Below are positions 25,859-35,872 of a stretch of DNA of 42,649 nt, in pieces. A program made the position numbers and the translations under genes. Positions within the stretch are counted from its first letter, which is position 1. Every line of letters starts with the position of its first letter. The notes below the pieces were generated by a model that was given only the letters and a program-made list of their open reading frames with translations, had not been told where the DNA came from and ran no database searches. Source of the DNA: Daejeonella sp. (GTDB lineage: Bacteria > Bacteroidota > Bacteroidia > Sphingobacteriales > Sphingobacteriaceae); the NCBI RefSeq assembly GCF_017495225.1, contig NZ_JAFEIG010000008.1, forward strand, positions 1-42,649. Direction: 5' to 3'.

Positions 25859-28800
25859 ATGAAAAAACTTCTACAAAGTTTGTTCTTGATGTTGTTTATA
25901 GCTTTTCAAGCTATAGCTCAGGAACGCACTGTGACTGGAACAGTAACCGACAAAATGGACGGTTTGCCTCTTCCTGGTGTGGGTGTCAAAGTTAAGGGAA
26001 CCAATTTAGGTACCTCAACTGGCAGCAATGGACAATTTAGTGTTAAAGTTCCTAGCGGAAGTAACACATTAACTTTCTCATTTGTTGGTTATACTACGCA
26101 AGACGTAGTTATTCCAGCAGGTAATGTGATGAAAGTAGAGCTATCAGCAAATGCTGAAGCATTAAGTGAAGTAATTGTTACAGGTGTTTATGGTGCAAAA
26201 CAAACACCTAGATCTGCAACAAACAATCTTCAAACTGTAACGGGCGACAAGTTAAATACTGTAAGAAGTACTAACATTAACAACGCTCTTGCAGGTAAGG
26301 TTGCCGGTGTACAAATTAGAAGCCAGTCGGCTGCTGCATTAGGTAGAAATACTGAAGTAAGGCTAAGAGGTGGTAATGGTTTTGGTACAGGTAATGGAGC
26401 ACTTTATGTTATTGATGGTACAATTCTTCCAAATGCGGATGACTTGAACTTAGATGATATTGAAGATGTTTCAGTATTACAAGGTCCAGCAGCAGCTGCG
26501 CTTTTAGGTTCTCAAGGTGCTAATGGTGCAATTATCATTACTACTAAAAGAGGTAAAGCAAGTGCAGGTTCAGGTGTAACCTTTAATGGAGGTGTTACAT
26601 TCGAAGATCCTTATGTATTACCGAACTATCAAAATTCTTATGCTGGTGGTGCTGTAGGTAGCTTAATGAAATATACTTGGAAAGCTACAGATCCAATCGA
26701 GTGGAAAGCATTAGATGGTAAGTATTACCATGATTATAGTGATGATACTTCATGGGGTCCACGTATGACTGGTCAAGAATATATTCCTTGGTATGCTTGG
26801 TATGGTGGTACAAAGTATTCGTATAAAACTACTGCTTTAGTTCCTCAACCAGATAATGCTAGAGATTATTACAATACTGGTGTTGCCTTCAATAATTCAA
26901 TTAGTTATGGAACTGGAACAGATCGTTCTAATTTCAAACTTACCTATAACAATCAGGATACTAAAGGTTTAATTCCTAATAGTAAATTGTTGAAAAATAC
27001 ATTACAATTAGTTGGATCTTATGATATCAGCAAGAAATTTACAATTGCTTCAAACATCAATTATGTAAAGCAAGTGTTAAATGGTAATATTAATGATGAA
27101 TATTCTAACTTAGGTTCTGGTGCATTCAACCAATGGTTTCATAGAAACTTGGATATGGGTATCATGAAGGAGTTAAGAGGTTTAACCACACCAGGTCTTG
27201 GTGCAGGAAATGATATTATTACTAGTTGGAATCACTTTAATCCAACATCATACAATCCTAATGATCCATTAGCTTTTGATGGAAATCACTATTGGTATAA
27301 TATGTTCTCATATGCTGATTTCGAAAAGTCTATGAATCAAAGAGATCGTTTATATGGAAACATCTCTGTTACTTATAAAGTTAATAACGATTTAAGATTT
27401 TCAGCAACGTATCGTAAGCAGCAGAACACAACCTTCTCTGAAGGCAGAACATACAACATACTTGAACGTAGTGGTAGTTCTACAGGTGTTAAAGGTGCTT
27501 ACAGTACAGGTAGTACATATTCAAACAGAGAGAACTACGAATTAGTTGGTACATACACCAAAAAAATCAAAGATTTTAGTGTAGATGCGAATGGTGGTTT
27601 AGATTTTTTCGTTGCTAAAAGTAATTCGAATAGCGCTAATACTAACAATGGATTATCTATCCCTGATTTGTTTACAGTAAATAATTCAATAGATGCTCCT
27701 TCAGTTGGAAATTCTCGCTCTCAAGATAAATACAGAGCATTGTTCGGAAGAGTGAGTGTAGGATACAAGAACTTTTTATTCCTTGAAGGTACTTTACGTA
27801 ACGATTGGTTCTCTACACTTCCTACCAAAAACAATGACATTATGTCTAAATCTGTTGGTGCTTCATTTGTATTCACTGATTTAATACCTGCTAGTTTTAA
27901 AGGTACTTGGTTAAGTGAGGGTAAATTAAGAGCATCTTGGGGTGAGGTTCCACAATCTTTAGGTGCATATGCTTATCCAGGTGCTGCTTATGGTGTGGGT
28001 ACATTGAAATGGGATGGTAACTTATTAATGAGTACTCCAGATCAGTTAGTAGACGAATCTATTTCTGGTGCTGTTCAAGCGGCAAAAGAGATTGGTATCG
28101 ACTTAAAATTCTTTAACAGAAGATTATCAACTTCGGTAACCTTATGGGATAAGTCGGAAGTTGGTATTCCAAGATCAGTTTCGATTAATGCTACAAGTGG
28201 TTTAAGTTCTATCTTAACTAATATTGGTAGAATTAATAGTAAAGGATTGGAAGTTCAGTTAGGTTTAGAAGCTATCAGTATTCCAAACTTTAGATGGAAC
28301 ATATCAGCAACTTATTCTAATTTATTAGATAATAAAGTTGTGGAGATTAGTGATAAATATGGTATCAATAGCATTACAGCTGCTACTATTTCTTTTGGTT
28401 TACCTGGCATGGTTCATAGAACTGGACAGCAGTGGGGTGAGCTTTATGGAACTGGTATGTTGAGAAATGATGCTGGAACACCAATTTTAGATGCTAATGG
28501 ATTATATCAGGTAGCTGCTGCTCCTATATCTTATGGTTTAGTTACACCTAAGCATGTGGGTGGTTTACAGAACTCTTTCAGCTTATTCAAAATGTTCGAT
28601 ATCAATGCGAATATTGATTATTCTATTGGTGGTAAATTTTCTTCTTTATCAAACATGTGGGGTTCTTATAGTGGTTTAACTGCGCGTACTGCAACTGTTA
28701 ACGACAAGGGAATGTCTATTCGTGATGAAATTGCTGATGGTGGTGGTGTTAGAGTTGATGGTGTAAATGCTGCTGGTGAAGCAGTTACGCACTATGTACC

Positions 28801-29095
28801 AGCTCAAACCTATTTTGCTAATTTCTACAACAGAAAAATTTGGGATCCTTATGTATATGATTTAACATTCGTTAAACTTCGTGAGGTTGCTATTGGTTAC
28901 CGTATACCAGTTAAAAAACTAGGTTTACAAAATGTTGTTCAAAATGCAACTTTCTCACTTGTAGCTAGAAATCCACTAATTATTTTTGCTAAGACGAAAG
29001 ACTTTGATCCGTCTGAAGTTTCAGGTTCTGCGGGTGAGAATTCACAGTTACCAGGAACTAGAGGTTTAGGATTTAATTTAAGAGTTGGGTTTTAA
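25859..29095 (+). CDS. SusC/RagA-family TonB-linked outer-membrane transporter (locus 1)
   Basis: A 1078-residue TonB-dependent transporter. The signal peptide ends at AIAQ (residue 21). A CarboxypepD_reg-like domain follows (TVTGTVTDKMDGLPLPGVGV, NGQFSVKVPSGSNTLTFSFVGY). Then the linker SEVIVTGVYG leads to a plug domain (about 110-230) with NALAGKVAGVQIRS, LYVIDGTIL and GAAALLGSQG-like and NGAIIITTKRGK segments. The rest is beta-barrel, ending GLGFNLRVGF with the terminal phenylalanine used for outer-membrane insertion. Paired with the SusD-like gene 24 bp downstream, it imports a bound nutrient. The substrate is unknown; no glycosidases lie nearby, and the upstream M14 peptidase hints at peptides. 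Confidence 0.95.
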   Translation: MKKLLQSLFLMLFIAFQAIAQERTVTGTVTDKMDGLPLPGVGVKVKGTNLGTSTGSNGQFSVKVPSGSNTLTFSFVGYTTQDVVIPAGNVMKVELSANAEALSEVIVTGVYGAKQTPRSATNNLQTVTGDKLNTVRSTNINNALAGKVAGVQIRSQSAAALGRNTEVRLRGGNGFGTGNGALYVIDGTILPNADDLNLDDIEDVSVLQGPAAAALLGSQGANGAIIITTKRGKASAGSGVTFNGGVTFEDPYVLPNYQNSYAGGAVGSLMKYTWKATDPIEWKALDGKYYHDYSDDTSWGPRMTGQEYIPWYAWYGGTKYSYKTTALVPQPDNARDYYNTGVAFNNSISYGTGTDRSNFKLTYNNQDTKGLIPNSKLLKNTLQLVGSYDISKKFTIASNINYVKQVLNGNINDEYSNLGSGAFNQWFHRNLDMGIMKELRGLTTPGLGAGNDIITSWNHFNPTSYNPNDPLAFDGNHYWYNMFSYADFEKSMNQRDRLYGNISVTYKVNNDLRFSATYRKQQNTTFSEGRTYNILERSGSSTGVKGAYSTGSTYSNRENYELVGTYTKKIKDFSVDANGGLDFFVAKSNSNSANTNNGLSIPDLFTVNNSIDAPSVGNSRSQDKYRALFGRVSVGYKNFLFLEGTLRNDWFSTLPTKNNDIMSKSVGASFVFTDLIPASFKGTWLSEGKLRASWGEVPQSLGAYAYPGAAYGVGTLKWDGNLLMSTPDQLVDESISGAVQAAKEIGIDLKFFNRRLSTSVTLWDKSEVGIPRSVSINATSGLSSILTNIGRINSKGLEVQLGLEAISIPNFRWNISATYSNLLDNKVVEISDKYGINSITAATISFGLPGMVHRTGQQWGELYGTGMLRNDAGTPILDANGLYQVAAAPISYGLVTPKHVGGLQNSFSLFKMFDINANIDYSIGGKFSSLSNMWGSYSGLTARTATVNDKGMSIRDEIADGGGVRVDGVNAAGEAVTHYVPAQTYFANFYNRKIWDPYVYDLTFVKLREVAIGYRIPVKKLGLQNVVQNATFSLVARNPLIIFAKTKDFDPSEVSGSAGENSQLPGTRGLGFNLRVGF

Positions 29096-29119
29096 TTAAA
29101 TTATTTAAAAAGATAAAAG

Positions 29120-30538
29120 ATGAAAAATAAACTAATATATGGATTGGCATTTTTGATGGTTTTCGGAATGTCGAGCTGTGAGAAGCTAAGCGACTTTGGT
29201 GATACCAACGTTAATCCAGCTGCAACAACAGAGCCAAATGCTCCAGCCTTGTTAACAAATTCTTTAGCTGGTCTTGGAGGCTGGACAACTAGTCGTCAGC
29301 TAGGTTATTACTCACAGTATTTTAGTGAGACACAATATCCTTCAGTATCTTTATATGCATTGCCACAGGCTTCCTTTAGTGGAAACTATAGTGGTACGCT
29401 ATATGATCTTCAGAATATTATTGGTATTACTTCTAGCAAAAACATGGCTGCTGTATCAGAAATAGTAAAGCAATTTATATTCTGGCAGATGACTGATCGT
29501 TGGGGTGATATTCCGTATTCTCAAGCATTAAAGGGAATTGAAGTGGGTAAGCCGAAATACGATAAACAAGAAGACATTTATAAGGGTATGATTAAGGCTT
29601 TGACAGATGCTGTTGCTGCTTTTGATGGTTCTCCTATTAATGGTGATATTTTGTATAATGGTAATGTTGATTCTTGGAAAAGAGCGGCCAATTCAATGAG
29701 AATGCTAATGGCTATTCAGTTATCTAAAAAGTATCCTGCTGCTGATGGCTATGCTGCCACAGAGTTTAAAGCTGCTTTAGCTGCAAACGGAGGTTATATT
29801 TCTACAAATGATCAAAACTTTAAAGTTAAGTATGCTGCGCCAAATTATAAGAGCCCAATTTGGGGTTGGTATAATGGTCGTGCAGATGATGCTGAAAGCA
29901 AAACAATGACTGATATGTTGTCAAGCTTAAGTGATGCTAGAATTAATGTTTATGGCGGTGATTCACACACTGGTGGAACTGGAACCTCTACTGTGGGCGC
30001 ACCTTATGGTTTGAATGAATCAAAATCTAGAGCATTTGTTAATGCTAATGCTGGCTGGGCTCGTGTTTTGAGAGGCGACTTTAGAACAGAGGGTAGTACA
30101 GTATTTTTAATTACTGCTGCACAAGTTGCTTTAGCTAGAGCTGAGGCTGCCAATTTAGGTTGGACTACTGAGTCTGCTAGTACTGCTTATACGCAAGGTA
30201 TTACTTTGTCGTTCACACAGTGGGGATTAGCAGCACCAAGTTCATCATATTTGAATGGCACTGAAGTGGCTTTAGGTACTGACAATGTTAAGAAAATTGC
30301 AACTCAACAATGGATTGCTAGTTATCCTGACGGACACATGGGATGGAATGTATGGCGTAAAACTGGTTTTCCAGTTCTAACTCCAGCTCCAGATGCAGTT
30401 AATACTTCTAAGCAGATTGTAAGAAGATTTACCTATGCAGCTGCAGAATACACTAACAACCCTGAACTTGTAAAAGAAGCGGTTGATAGATTACCTGGTG
30501 GTGATAAACAAGATTCTAAAGTTTGGTGGGATCAATAA
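29120..30538 (+). CDS. SusD-like_2 nutrient-binding outer-membrane lipoprotein (locus 1)
   Basis: A 472-residue lipoprotein (lipobox FGMSSCEKL, Cys20). Sequence features such as TDRWGDIPYSQALKG, DEDIYKG-like KQEDIYKGMIKALTDAV, WKRAANSMRMLMAIQLS and the C-terminal IATQQWIASYPDGHMGWNVWRKTGFP mark the SusD-like_2 subfamily (PF12771). It caps the SusC barrel at the cell surface and captures the substrate. The distance from susC is 24 bp and the next gene is 34 bp away, so the three form an operon. Confidence 0.92.
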   Translation: MKNKLIYGLAFLMVFGMSSCEKLSDFGDTNVNPAATTEPNAPALLTNSLAGLGGWTTSRQLGYYSQYFSETQYPSVSLYALPQASFSGNYSGTLYDLQNIIGITSSKNMAAVSEIVKQFIFWQMTDRWGDIPYSQALKGIEVGKPKYDKQEDIYKGMIKALTDAVAAFDGSPINGDILYNGNVDSWKRAANSMRMLMAIQLSKKYPAADGYAATEFKAALAANGGYISTNDQNFKVKYAAPNYKSPIWGWYNGRADDAESKTMTDMLSSLSDARINVYGGDSHTGGTGTSTVGAPYGLNESKSRAFVNANAGWARVLRGDFRTEGSTVFLITAAQVALARAEAANLGWTTESASTAYTQGITLSFTQWGLAAPSSSYLNGTEVALGTDNVKKIATQQWIASYPDGHMGWNVWRKTGFPVLTPAPDAVNTSKQIVRRFTYAAAEYTNNPELVKEAVDRLPGGDKQDSKVWWDQ

Positions 30539-30572
30539 GTTATTTTTTAACGATTAATTAAAATTTCATATT

Positions 30573-31508
30573 ATGAAAAGAAATATTCTCAAATACTTTT
30601 TATTTGGCATTACCTTAGCTGTAGCGTTTACATCTTGCCGTAAGGATGATTTTGTAGGCGATAATGAACTTGGAGATAAAGGAAAAACTATTCTTAAGTT
30701 TGCTGAAGGTCCAAGTAAAACCTTATTGTTTGAAGCTTTTACCAATATAAAGCCAGTTAGTGGTTTTAGTTTGGTTAGAGATGTAAATAGTAGTGCTAGT
30801 TTAACTGCATCTTCTTCTGTAGAATTAGTTAAAGCTGCTGTTCCAGCTGGTTATACATTTTTACCTGATAATATATTTACTTTACAAACTGCTTCTGCAG
30901 CTAAGTATGTTAAAAGTGCAAATGGTTATACAGTAAATTTCGCGCCTGGCGTATTTGCGGCTGATTTTGAAATCAACCTTAACGGTGCATTATTAGATCC
31001 TAAATTGAAGTATGCATTAGCTTTCACAATTGGTAATACAGGTGGAGCAACAGTTACTGAATCTACTAAGAAAACCATTACTGTTTTATTTACGATTTTA
31101 AATCAATATGATGGTGTTTATCGTTTTGAACCAGTTAGTCAATTTAATAGATATACAAATGGTGTATTGAATACAGGTGATGCTCTAATGGGATCGCTTG
31201 TAGGTGTTGCAGATAGGGCATTTACTACTATTGACGGAAACACGCTTACTTGGACTCCTTTATGGGCTAATGGTGGTGGTGTTGGTGGTGTTGATAATTT
31301 CAGACTGTATGTTGATCCAGTAACTAATCAAACTACCATGACCGCTTTAGGTAATGCTACATTAAAGAATAGCCCAGGCAAGCCTAATTATTACGATCCA
31401 ATTACTAGAACTTTCTACCTAAACTTTGAATGGGGTGGTGGATCAGCTCCTGGTGGAAATGGACGTGATATGAGCGTTGTTTTAAAGTATGTTGGTAAGA
31501 GACCTTAA
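30573..31508 (+). CDS. Surface lipoprotein, DUF1735-type (locus 1)
   Basis: A 311-residue lipoprotein with lipobox FTSCRKDDF (Cys22). Residues about 40-180 form a domain with repeated beta strands and the phrase LNGALLDPKLKYALAFTIG, the signature of DUF1735/BT_3987-like domains that accompany SusCD pairs. The C-terminal part (about 185-311) is a second beta-rich domain, with a glycine-rich WANGGGVGGVDNF and a final WGGGSAPGGNGRDMSVVLKYVGK. It probably aids substrate capture or surface display. The terminator at 31528 ends this operon. Confidence 0.75.
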   Translation: MKRNILKYFLFGITLAVAFTSCRKDDFVGDNELGDKGKTILKFAEGPSKTLLFEAFTNIKPVSGFSLVRDVNSSASLTASSSVELVKAAVPAGYTFLPDNIFTLQTASAAKYVKSANGYTVNFAPGVFAADFEINLNGALLDPKLKYALAFTIGNTGGATVTESTKKTITVLFTILNQYDGVYRFEPVSQFNRYTNGVLNTGDALMGSLVGVADRAFTTIDGNTLTWTPLWANGGGVGGVDNFRLYVDPVTNQTTMTALGNATLKNSPGKPNYYDPITRTFYLNFEWGGGSAPGGNGRDMSVVLKYVGKRP

Positions 31509-31527
31509 TTATTTTTAAACTTTTATT

Positions 31528-31560
31528 AAAAGGAGTTCCCAAAAGGAGCTCCTTTTTTTA
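31528..31560 (+). terminator. Rho-independent terminator of SusCD locus 1
   Basis: AAAAGGAGTTCC and GGAGCTCCTTTT pair over 12 bp (one G-T wobble) around a 5-nt loop, followed by a T-run. It starts 20 bp after the lipoprotein stop codon. Confidence 0.85.
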
Positions 31561-31623
31561 TTTAAACAATTTGCATTATGATTTTTCGTTAATTTTATAA
31601 TTATAAATTAATATATTAGAATC

Positions 31624-32301
31624 ATGAAAATCAAACATTTTACAGGCATTTTATTAATTCTATTGGCTATCATGGCTGATAATTCTTTTGCTCAATTGAC
31701 CAACAGGGTAGCTGTTGATAGAAGCGGGAGTACATTAAGAGTAAAAAGTTCTACAGATGCAAGTATTATTGGTAGCCCCTACCTCGTTGATTCATGGTCA
31801 AAGGGTAATGTTAAGTTTGTAAATGCTAAGCCTGCAGATAATGTAGATCTGAAATTAGATTTGCTTGAAAATGTTTTAGTATTGAAAGGAGCTGATGGTT
31901 CTGAAAATACTTTTACTGAAAAAATAAGTGAGTTTACTTTAAATATTCAAGGAAAGGATAGATTGTTTAAATCAGGTTTTCTTGATTCAAAAAATCAATT
32001 GATTACTGCCTATTTTGAGGTTCTTTATAATGGAAAAACAAAGTTTCTTAGCAAAGAAGGGAAAATGGTTATTGAAAGTAAAGGATATAATACGAGTACT
32101 ATAACCAAAAAAATAGAAAGTACTACTGAATATTATATTTCAAAAAGCAATAACTCAGTTAGTTTAGTTAAACTAAATGAAAAAGCCATATTAACTTACT
32201 TAGGTATTCCAGACTTAGGTAAATATGTAAAGGATAATCAACTTAATCTTAAAACAAGAGATGATATAATTAAGTTGCTTCAATATCATGATTCTTTATA
32301 G
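31624..32301 (+). CDS. Hypothetical secreted protein (225 aa)
   Basis: A 225-residue protein with a signal peptide (cut near NSFAQ, residue 24). The mature part is beta-rich with charged strands (VKFVNAKPADNVDLKLDLLENVLVL, KISEFTLNIQGKDRLFKSGF) and a C-terminal helical pair ending ELNLKTRDDIIKLLQYHDSL-like. I do not recognise a named domain; similar secreted proteins of unknown role are common in Bacteroidota. It lies behind the locus 1 terminator and so has its own promoter. Confidence 0.7.
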   Translation: MKIKHFTGILLILLAIMADNSFAQLTNRVAVDRSGSTLRVKSSTDASIIGSPYLVDSWSKGNVKFVNAKPADNVDLKLDLLENVLVLKGADGSENTFTEKISEFTLNIQGKDRLFKSGFLDSKNQLITAYFEVLYNGKTKFLSKEGKMVIESKGYNTSTITKKIESTTEYYISKSNNSVSLVKLNEKAILTYLGIPDLGKYVKDNQLNLKTRDDIIKLLQYHDSL

Positions 32302-32738
32302 CTATTTAATAAGTAAAATCTCTTCTTGATGAGGGATTTACTTATTACTAGTATTCACAACAAAAAGTCTTCCCCAATAGTTCAAGCGGTTTTAAAATCG
32401 TTTATCTGATATTTTAAGCTGTCACTAAAAATTGTCAATACCAATTCTAGATTTGGGTGTCATTCATATTCAATTTGGGAGCATTTTAGGGAGGAAGATT
32501 CCTATTATTAAACCTTCAGTTTATCTACTTTTCGGTATATTTTCTACAACAAGTTAAATTCTGCTCATTTTTTAAAAATCCTTATTAAAAATTAAACACC
32601 TCATTTTCAATAAGTTAGAATTTTACTCAAAAATAATTTATAATTAACTTTGTGGTAACAAAATTGTTTCACAAATTTATTAATTATAGTGCCAATTTGT
32701 ATTATTACCAATTTAAACAATTTTAAAATTAATTAAGT
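32302..32738. other. 437-bp intergenic region before the second susC
   Basis: A 10-bp stem (32308-32317 with 32337-32346, AATAAGTAAA/TTTACTTATT) just after the preceding stop could be a weak terminator; no T-run follows. From about 32640 the sequence becomes a near copy of the locus 1 susC promoter and leader. I see no coding frame in between. Confidence 0.5.
32645..32652 (+). promoter_or_regulatory. -7 box (TAACTTTG) of the second susC
   Basis: TAACTTTG matches the Bacteroidota TAnnTTTG box exactly, and is followed by GTGGTAACAAA as in the locus 1 promoter. No clear -33 element is visible. The downstream leader shares CAATTTAAACAATT and AATTAAGTATG with locus 1. Confidence 0.6.
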
Positions 32739-32768
32739 ATGAAAAAACTTCTATAAAGTTTATTCGTA
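32739..32768 (+). other. Interrupted signal-peptide start of the second susC
   Basis: The expected start ATG at 32739 reads MKKLL and then TAA (32754-32756). In the locus 1 gene the matching codon is CAA (Gln6), so one C-to-T change explains the stop. After it the frame continues with SLFVLLFMAISALAQ, the rest of a normal signal peptide. See the findings for possible interpretations. Confidence 0.8.
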
Positions 32769-35700
32769 TTGCTTTTTATGGCCATTAGTGCCTTGGCGCA
32801 AGATCGAATAATTACAGGAACAGTTACCTCAGCAGATGATAATATGCCTCTGCCGGGTGCAAGTATTAAAGTTAAAGGAAGCACGAGTGGTGTTTCAACA
32901 GGTGTAGATGGAACGTACACTTTAAAAGTTAGTTCTGGTGCTATTTTAGAATTCAGTTCTTTAGGATTTGTATCTCAATCTAAAAGCGTTGGAACTGCTT
33001 CAGTCATTAATGTGGCTTTAAAGACTGATTCAAAATTATTAGGTGAGGTTGTGGTAACAGGTGTGGGTATTGCTACTCAGAAAAGACTTGTGCCTATTGA
33101 TGTAGCTACTTTAAATGCCAAAGATTTCCCCAAAAGTGCTACCACAAACGTTTCTCAGGCCTTACAAGGTCAAATTGCTGGTGCTCAAGTTATTCAACGT
33201 AGTGGCCAACCTGGCGCTAATGCTCAAATTATTTTAAGAGGTTATAGCAATTTATCTGGTACAACTCCTTTAATTATGATTGATGGTGTGCAATCTAGTT
33301 CTGATTTATTAACTAGTTTAGATCCAAACATTATAGAAAGAGTTGAAGTTGTAAAGGGTTCTGCAGGTGGTATGCTTTATGGTGCACAGGGTGGTAATGG
33401 TGTTATTCAAGTATTTACTAAGAAAGGATCTCAAAACAGTAAGTTAGTAATTGATGTTGCTTCTAGATATAGTAATGATAGAGTTATTGCTTTAAATGAT
33501 TTAGTTGCAACTAAGCACCATTGGGTAACTGATGCTTCTGGAAATATTTTAGGTGCTGGCAGTACGCCAATTGCGCAAAATTCAATCGGTGTATGGCCAA
33601 ATCCTACAGCATTACCTTTCGCAACTGATAAAACAGTTAAGAATGATAAAGCAATTTTATTACCTACCTACGATCATATTGCACAAGGTAATAGAGTGGC
33701 AGACACGTATTCAAATTCAATTAACATTAGAGGAGGAGCCAATAATTATGACTATGCTTTTGGCGCATCTCATCTTTCTCAACAAGATGTTTACAGTAAC
33801 AACTTCAGTAGAACAAATTTAAACCTAAACTTCGGTATTAACCCTGTAAAGGGATTAAACTTCAGGAGTTCTACCCAGTTAATTTCTACTCAGGAGGATT
33901 TATTGTCTTCGGGCAGATTTAACCTGGTTAATTCATTACAGTGGATTGATTTTAATTGGAGAAATCCAGTTAATGGTCAAATTGTTGTTAAGCCAAGTAC
34001 CCTAACAGACGGAAACAATGCTTTAGCTGAAAGAGAGGCTAGAGAGCGTTACAGTAAAACACCAAGACTTCTTCAGAACTTCAATTTAAATTATAAATTA
34101 CCTAAGTTCTTAGAATTAGACTTGAAATATGCTTTAGATTCAAGAGGTGAACAGCAAAGTGACTTTTATTATAACCAAACAGGAAGGGCTCAGACTGTAT
34201 TTTTTGGTTCTGATATTAATGGAAGTATAACTAAGGAATTCCAAAATTTCAGAGTTCATTATGGTAGTGCAAGTGCATATTTAAGAACAGATTTCCAGTC
34301 AGATTTCAAAATAAATATCCCACTTAAAACGACTACGCAAGTAACTTATGATGCTAGAAAGACTCAAAGCGATTATTTCTTTGCACAAGGTGTTGCTTTG
34401 CCAGCTTATGCACCATATACCTTATCAAGTGCAACTACTAGAACAGGTGGAGATAGCTATAGCGAGTCATTAATTTATGGGTTTTTAGTAAATCAAACTT
34501 TTGACTATGCTAATTTAGCGGGTGTTTCCGTTGGTTTCAGATCTGATTATTCTTCAGCTTTCGGTGGTCAAAGTAAGCCTGCTACCTTCCCTAGAGGAAC
34601 TGTTTATTTTAACCCATCAGAATTCTTTACTAATAAAAATGTAATTACCAACTGGAAATTGAGAGCGGCATATGGTGCAGCGGGTATTCAGCCGGGAACT
34701 TATGATAGACAGGTTACTTTTTCTAGAGGTAATTTTGGTGAAAGTGGTTCAACATTATTTACAAGAGCAACTGCAAATAACCCTGACCTAAGAATTCAAA
34801 AAACTACTGAATTAGAAGCAGGTACTGATTTAAACTTAACTCCTTTAACTGGAAATTGGTTAAGTAATGCTGTAATTAATGCAACTTATTGGAAGAGAAC
34901 TTCTGAAGATGTTCTTCAAAATGCTCCAGTAGCACCTTCAACAGGGGGTAGTGGCGCCATTGATAATTTAGTTAGCTTAAAAGGTAATGGTTTGGATTTA
35001 TCAATGGACCTTACTGCTTACAAGTCTCAAAATTTTGACTGGAACTTCGGTTTTAGATGGGCAAAAACTAGAACTGAGATTACTAAAATTGCTAATAATG
35101 TGCCAATTACTAACGGTGTATTTAATATAGCTCCAGGTGGTGATATTGGTAACTTATTTATGCAAAGACCTTTATCTCGTATTGATCAATTAAAGCCAGA
35201 TGGAACAAGATATATTCCTGTTGCTAACGAAGCAAATTATACTATCGTTAACGGTTATGTTGTTAATTTATCTAATTATAACGTAGTTTTAAGTGCAGCT
35301 GATGATTTAGCGGTGGTTGGAAATGTTAATCCTGACTTTACGAGCTCATTTATTAATCGTTTTAATATCTACAAGAAATTAAGTGTATCTGTACAACTTG
35401 ATTGGATTAAAGGTGTTAACGTTTATAATCAAACAAGACAGTGGCTATATAGAGACAGACTACACTCAGACTTTGATAATTCTGTAAATATTGCAGGACA
35501 GGAAGGAGCTTTTGTAGCGTTTTATAACAGTCTTTATAATACAAATACGCCATTATCTCATTTTGTGGAAGACGGAAGTTATGTAAGATTAAGAGACCTT
35601 TCCATAACTTATGATTTAACAAGTGCGTTAAAACAAAAGTTTGTAAAATCTATTTCTGTTACGGCTACTGGTAGAAACTTAGCTACTTGGACTAAATATA

Positions 35701-35840
35701 AAGGATTAGATCCAGAGGCTACCTCTGCATTAACCAATCAAGGAGGAACAATTTCAGGATTAGGTTCTTTCACTGGAGTTGATTATTACGGAGCGCCAAA
35801 CTTGAAATCATTTCAGTTTAGCATTAACGTTGGGTTTTAA
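32769..35840 (+). CDS. SusC/RagA-family TonB-linked transporter (locus 2), 5' end interrupted
   Basis: The open part is 1023 residues from TTG 32769. It has a CarboxypepD_reg-like domain (IITGTVTSADDNMPLPGASI, YTLKVSSGAILEFSSLGF), the linker LGEVVVTGVGIATQ, a plug (NVSQALQGQIAGAQVIQRSG, TPLIMIDGVQSS, MLYGAQGGNGVIQVFTKKG) and a full barrel ending FQFSINVGF with terminal Phe. The homologous ATG start at 32739 is followed by a stop at codon 6, so a start at 32769 or 32778 would lack the positive n-region of the signal peptide and probably not be secreted well. It is either a very recent pseudogene, read through, or a sequence error. A SusD-like gene follows after 32 bp. Confidence 0.85.
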   Translation: MLFMAISALAQDRIITGTVTSADDNMPLPGASIKVKGSTSGVSTGVDGTYTLKVSSGAILEFSSLGFVSQSKSVGTASVINVALKTDSKLLGEVVVTGVGIATQKRLVPIDVATLNAKDFPKSATTNVSQALQGQIAGAQVIQRSGQPGANAQIILRGYSNLSGTTPLIMIDGVQSSSDLLTSLDPNIIERVEVVKGSAGGMLYGAQGGNGVIQVFTKKGSQNSKLVIDVASRYSNDRVIALNDLVATKHHWVTDASGNILGAGSTPIAQNSIGVWPNPTALPFATDKTVKNDKAILLPTYDHIAQGNRVADTYSNSINIRGGANNYDYAFGASHLSQQDVYSNNFSRTNLNLNFGINPVKGLNFRSSTQLISTQEDLLSSGRFNLVNSLQWIDFNWRNPVNGQIVVKPSTLTDGNNALAEREARERYSKTPRLLQNFNLNYKLPKFLELDLKYALDSRGEQQSDFYYNQTGRAQTVFFGSDINGSITKEFQNFRVHYGSASAYLRTDFQSDFKINIPLKTTTQVTYDARKTQSDYFFAQGVALPAYAPYTLSSATTRTGGDSYSESLIYGFLVNQTFDYANLAGVSVGFRSDYSSAFGGQSKPATFPRGTVYFNPSEFFTNKNVITNWKLRAAYGAAGIQPGTYDRQVTFSRGNFGESGSTLFTRATANNPDLRIQKTTELEAGTDLNLTPLTGNWLSNAVINATYWKRTSEDVLQNAPVAPSTGGSGAIDNLVSLKGNGLDLSMDLTAYKSQNFDWNFGFRWAKTRTEITKIANNVPITNGVFNIAPGGDIGNLFMQRPLSRIDQLKPDGTRYIPVANEANYTIVNGYVVNLSNYNVVLSAADDLAVVGNVNPDFTSSFINRFNIYKKLSVSVQLDWIKGVNVYNQTRQWLYRDRLHSDFDNSVNIAGQEGAFVAFYNSLYNTNTPLSHFVEDGSYVRLRDLSITYDLTSALKQKFVKSISVTATGRNLATWTKYKGLDPEATSALTNQGGTISGLGSFTGVDYYGAPNLKSFQFSINVGF

Positions 35841-35872
35841 TTAATTAAATACATACTTTAATTCATAATAAA

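Noticed and set aside
32328-32408. 26-codon frame after the 225-residue gene
   Set aside because: Too short, no hydrophobic or leader pattern and overlaps a hairpin; a chance frame.
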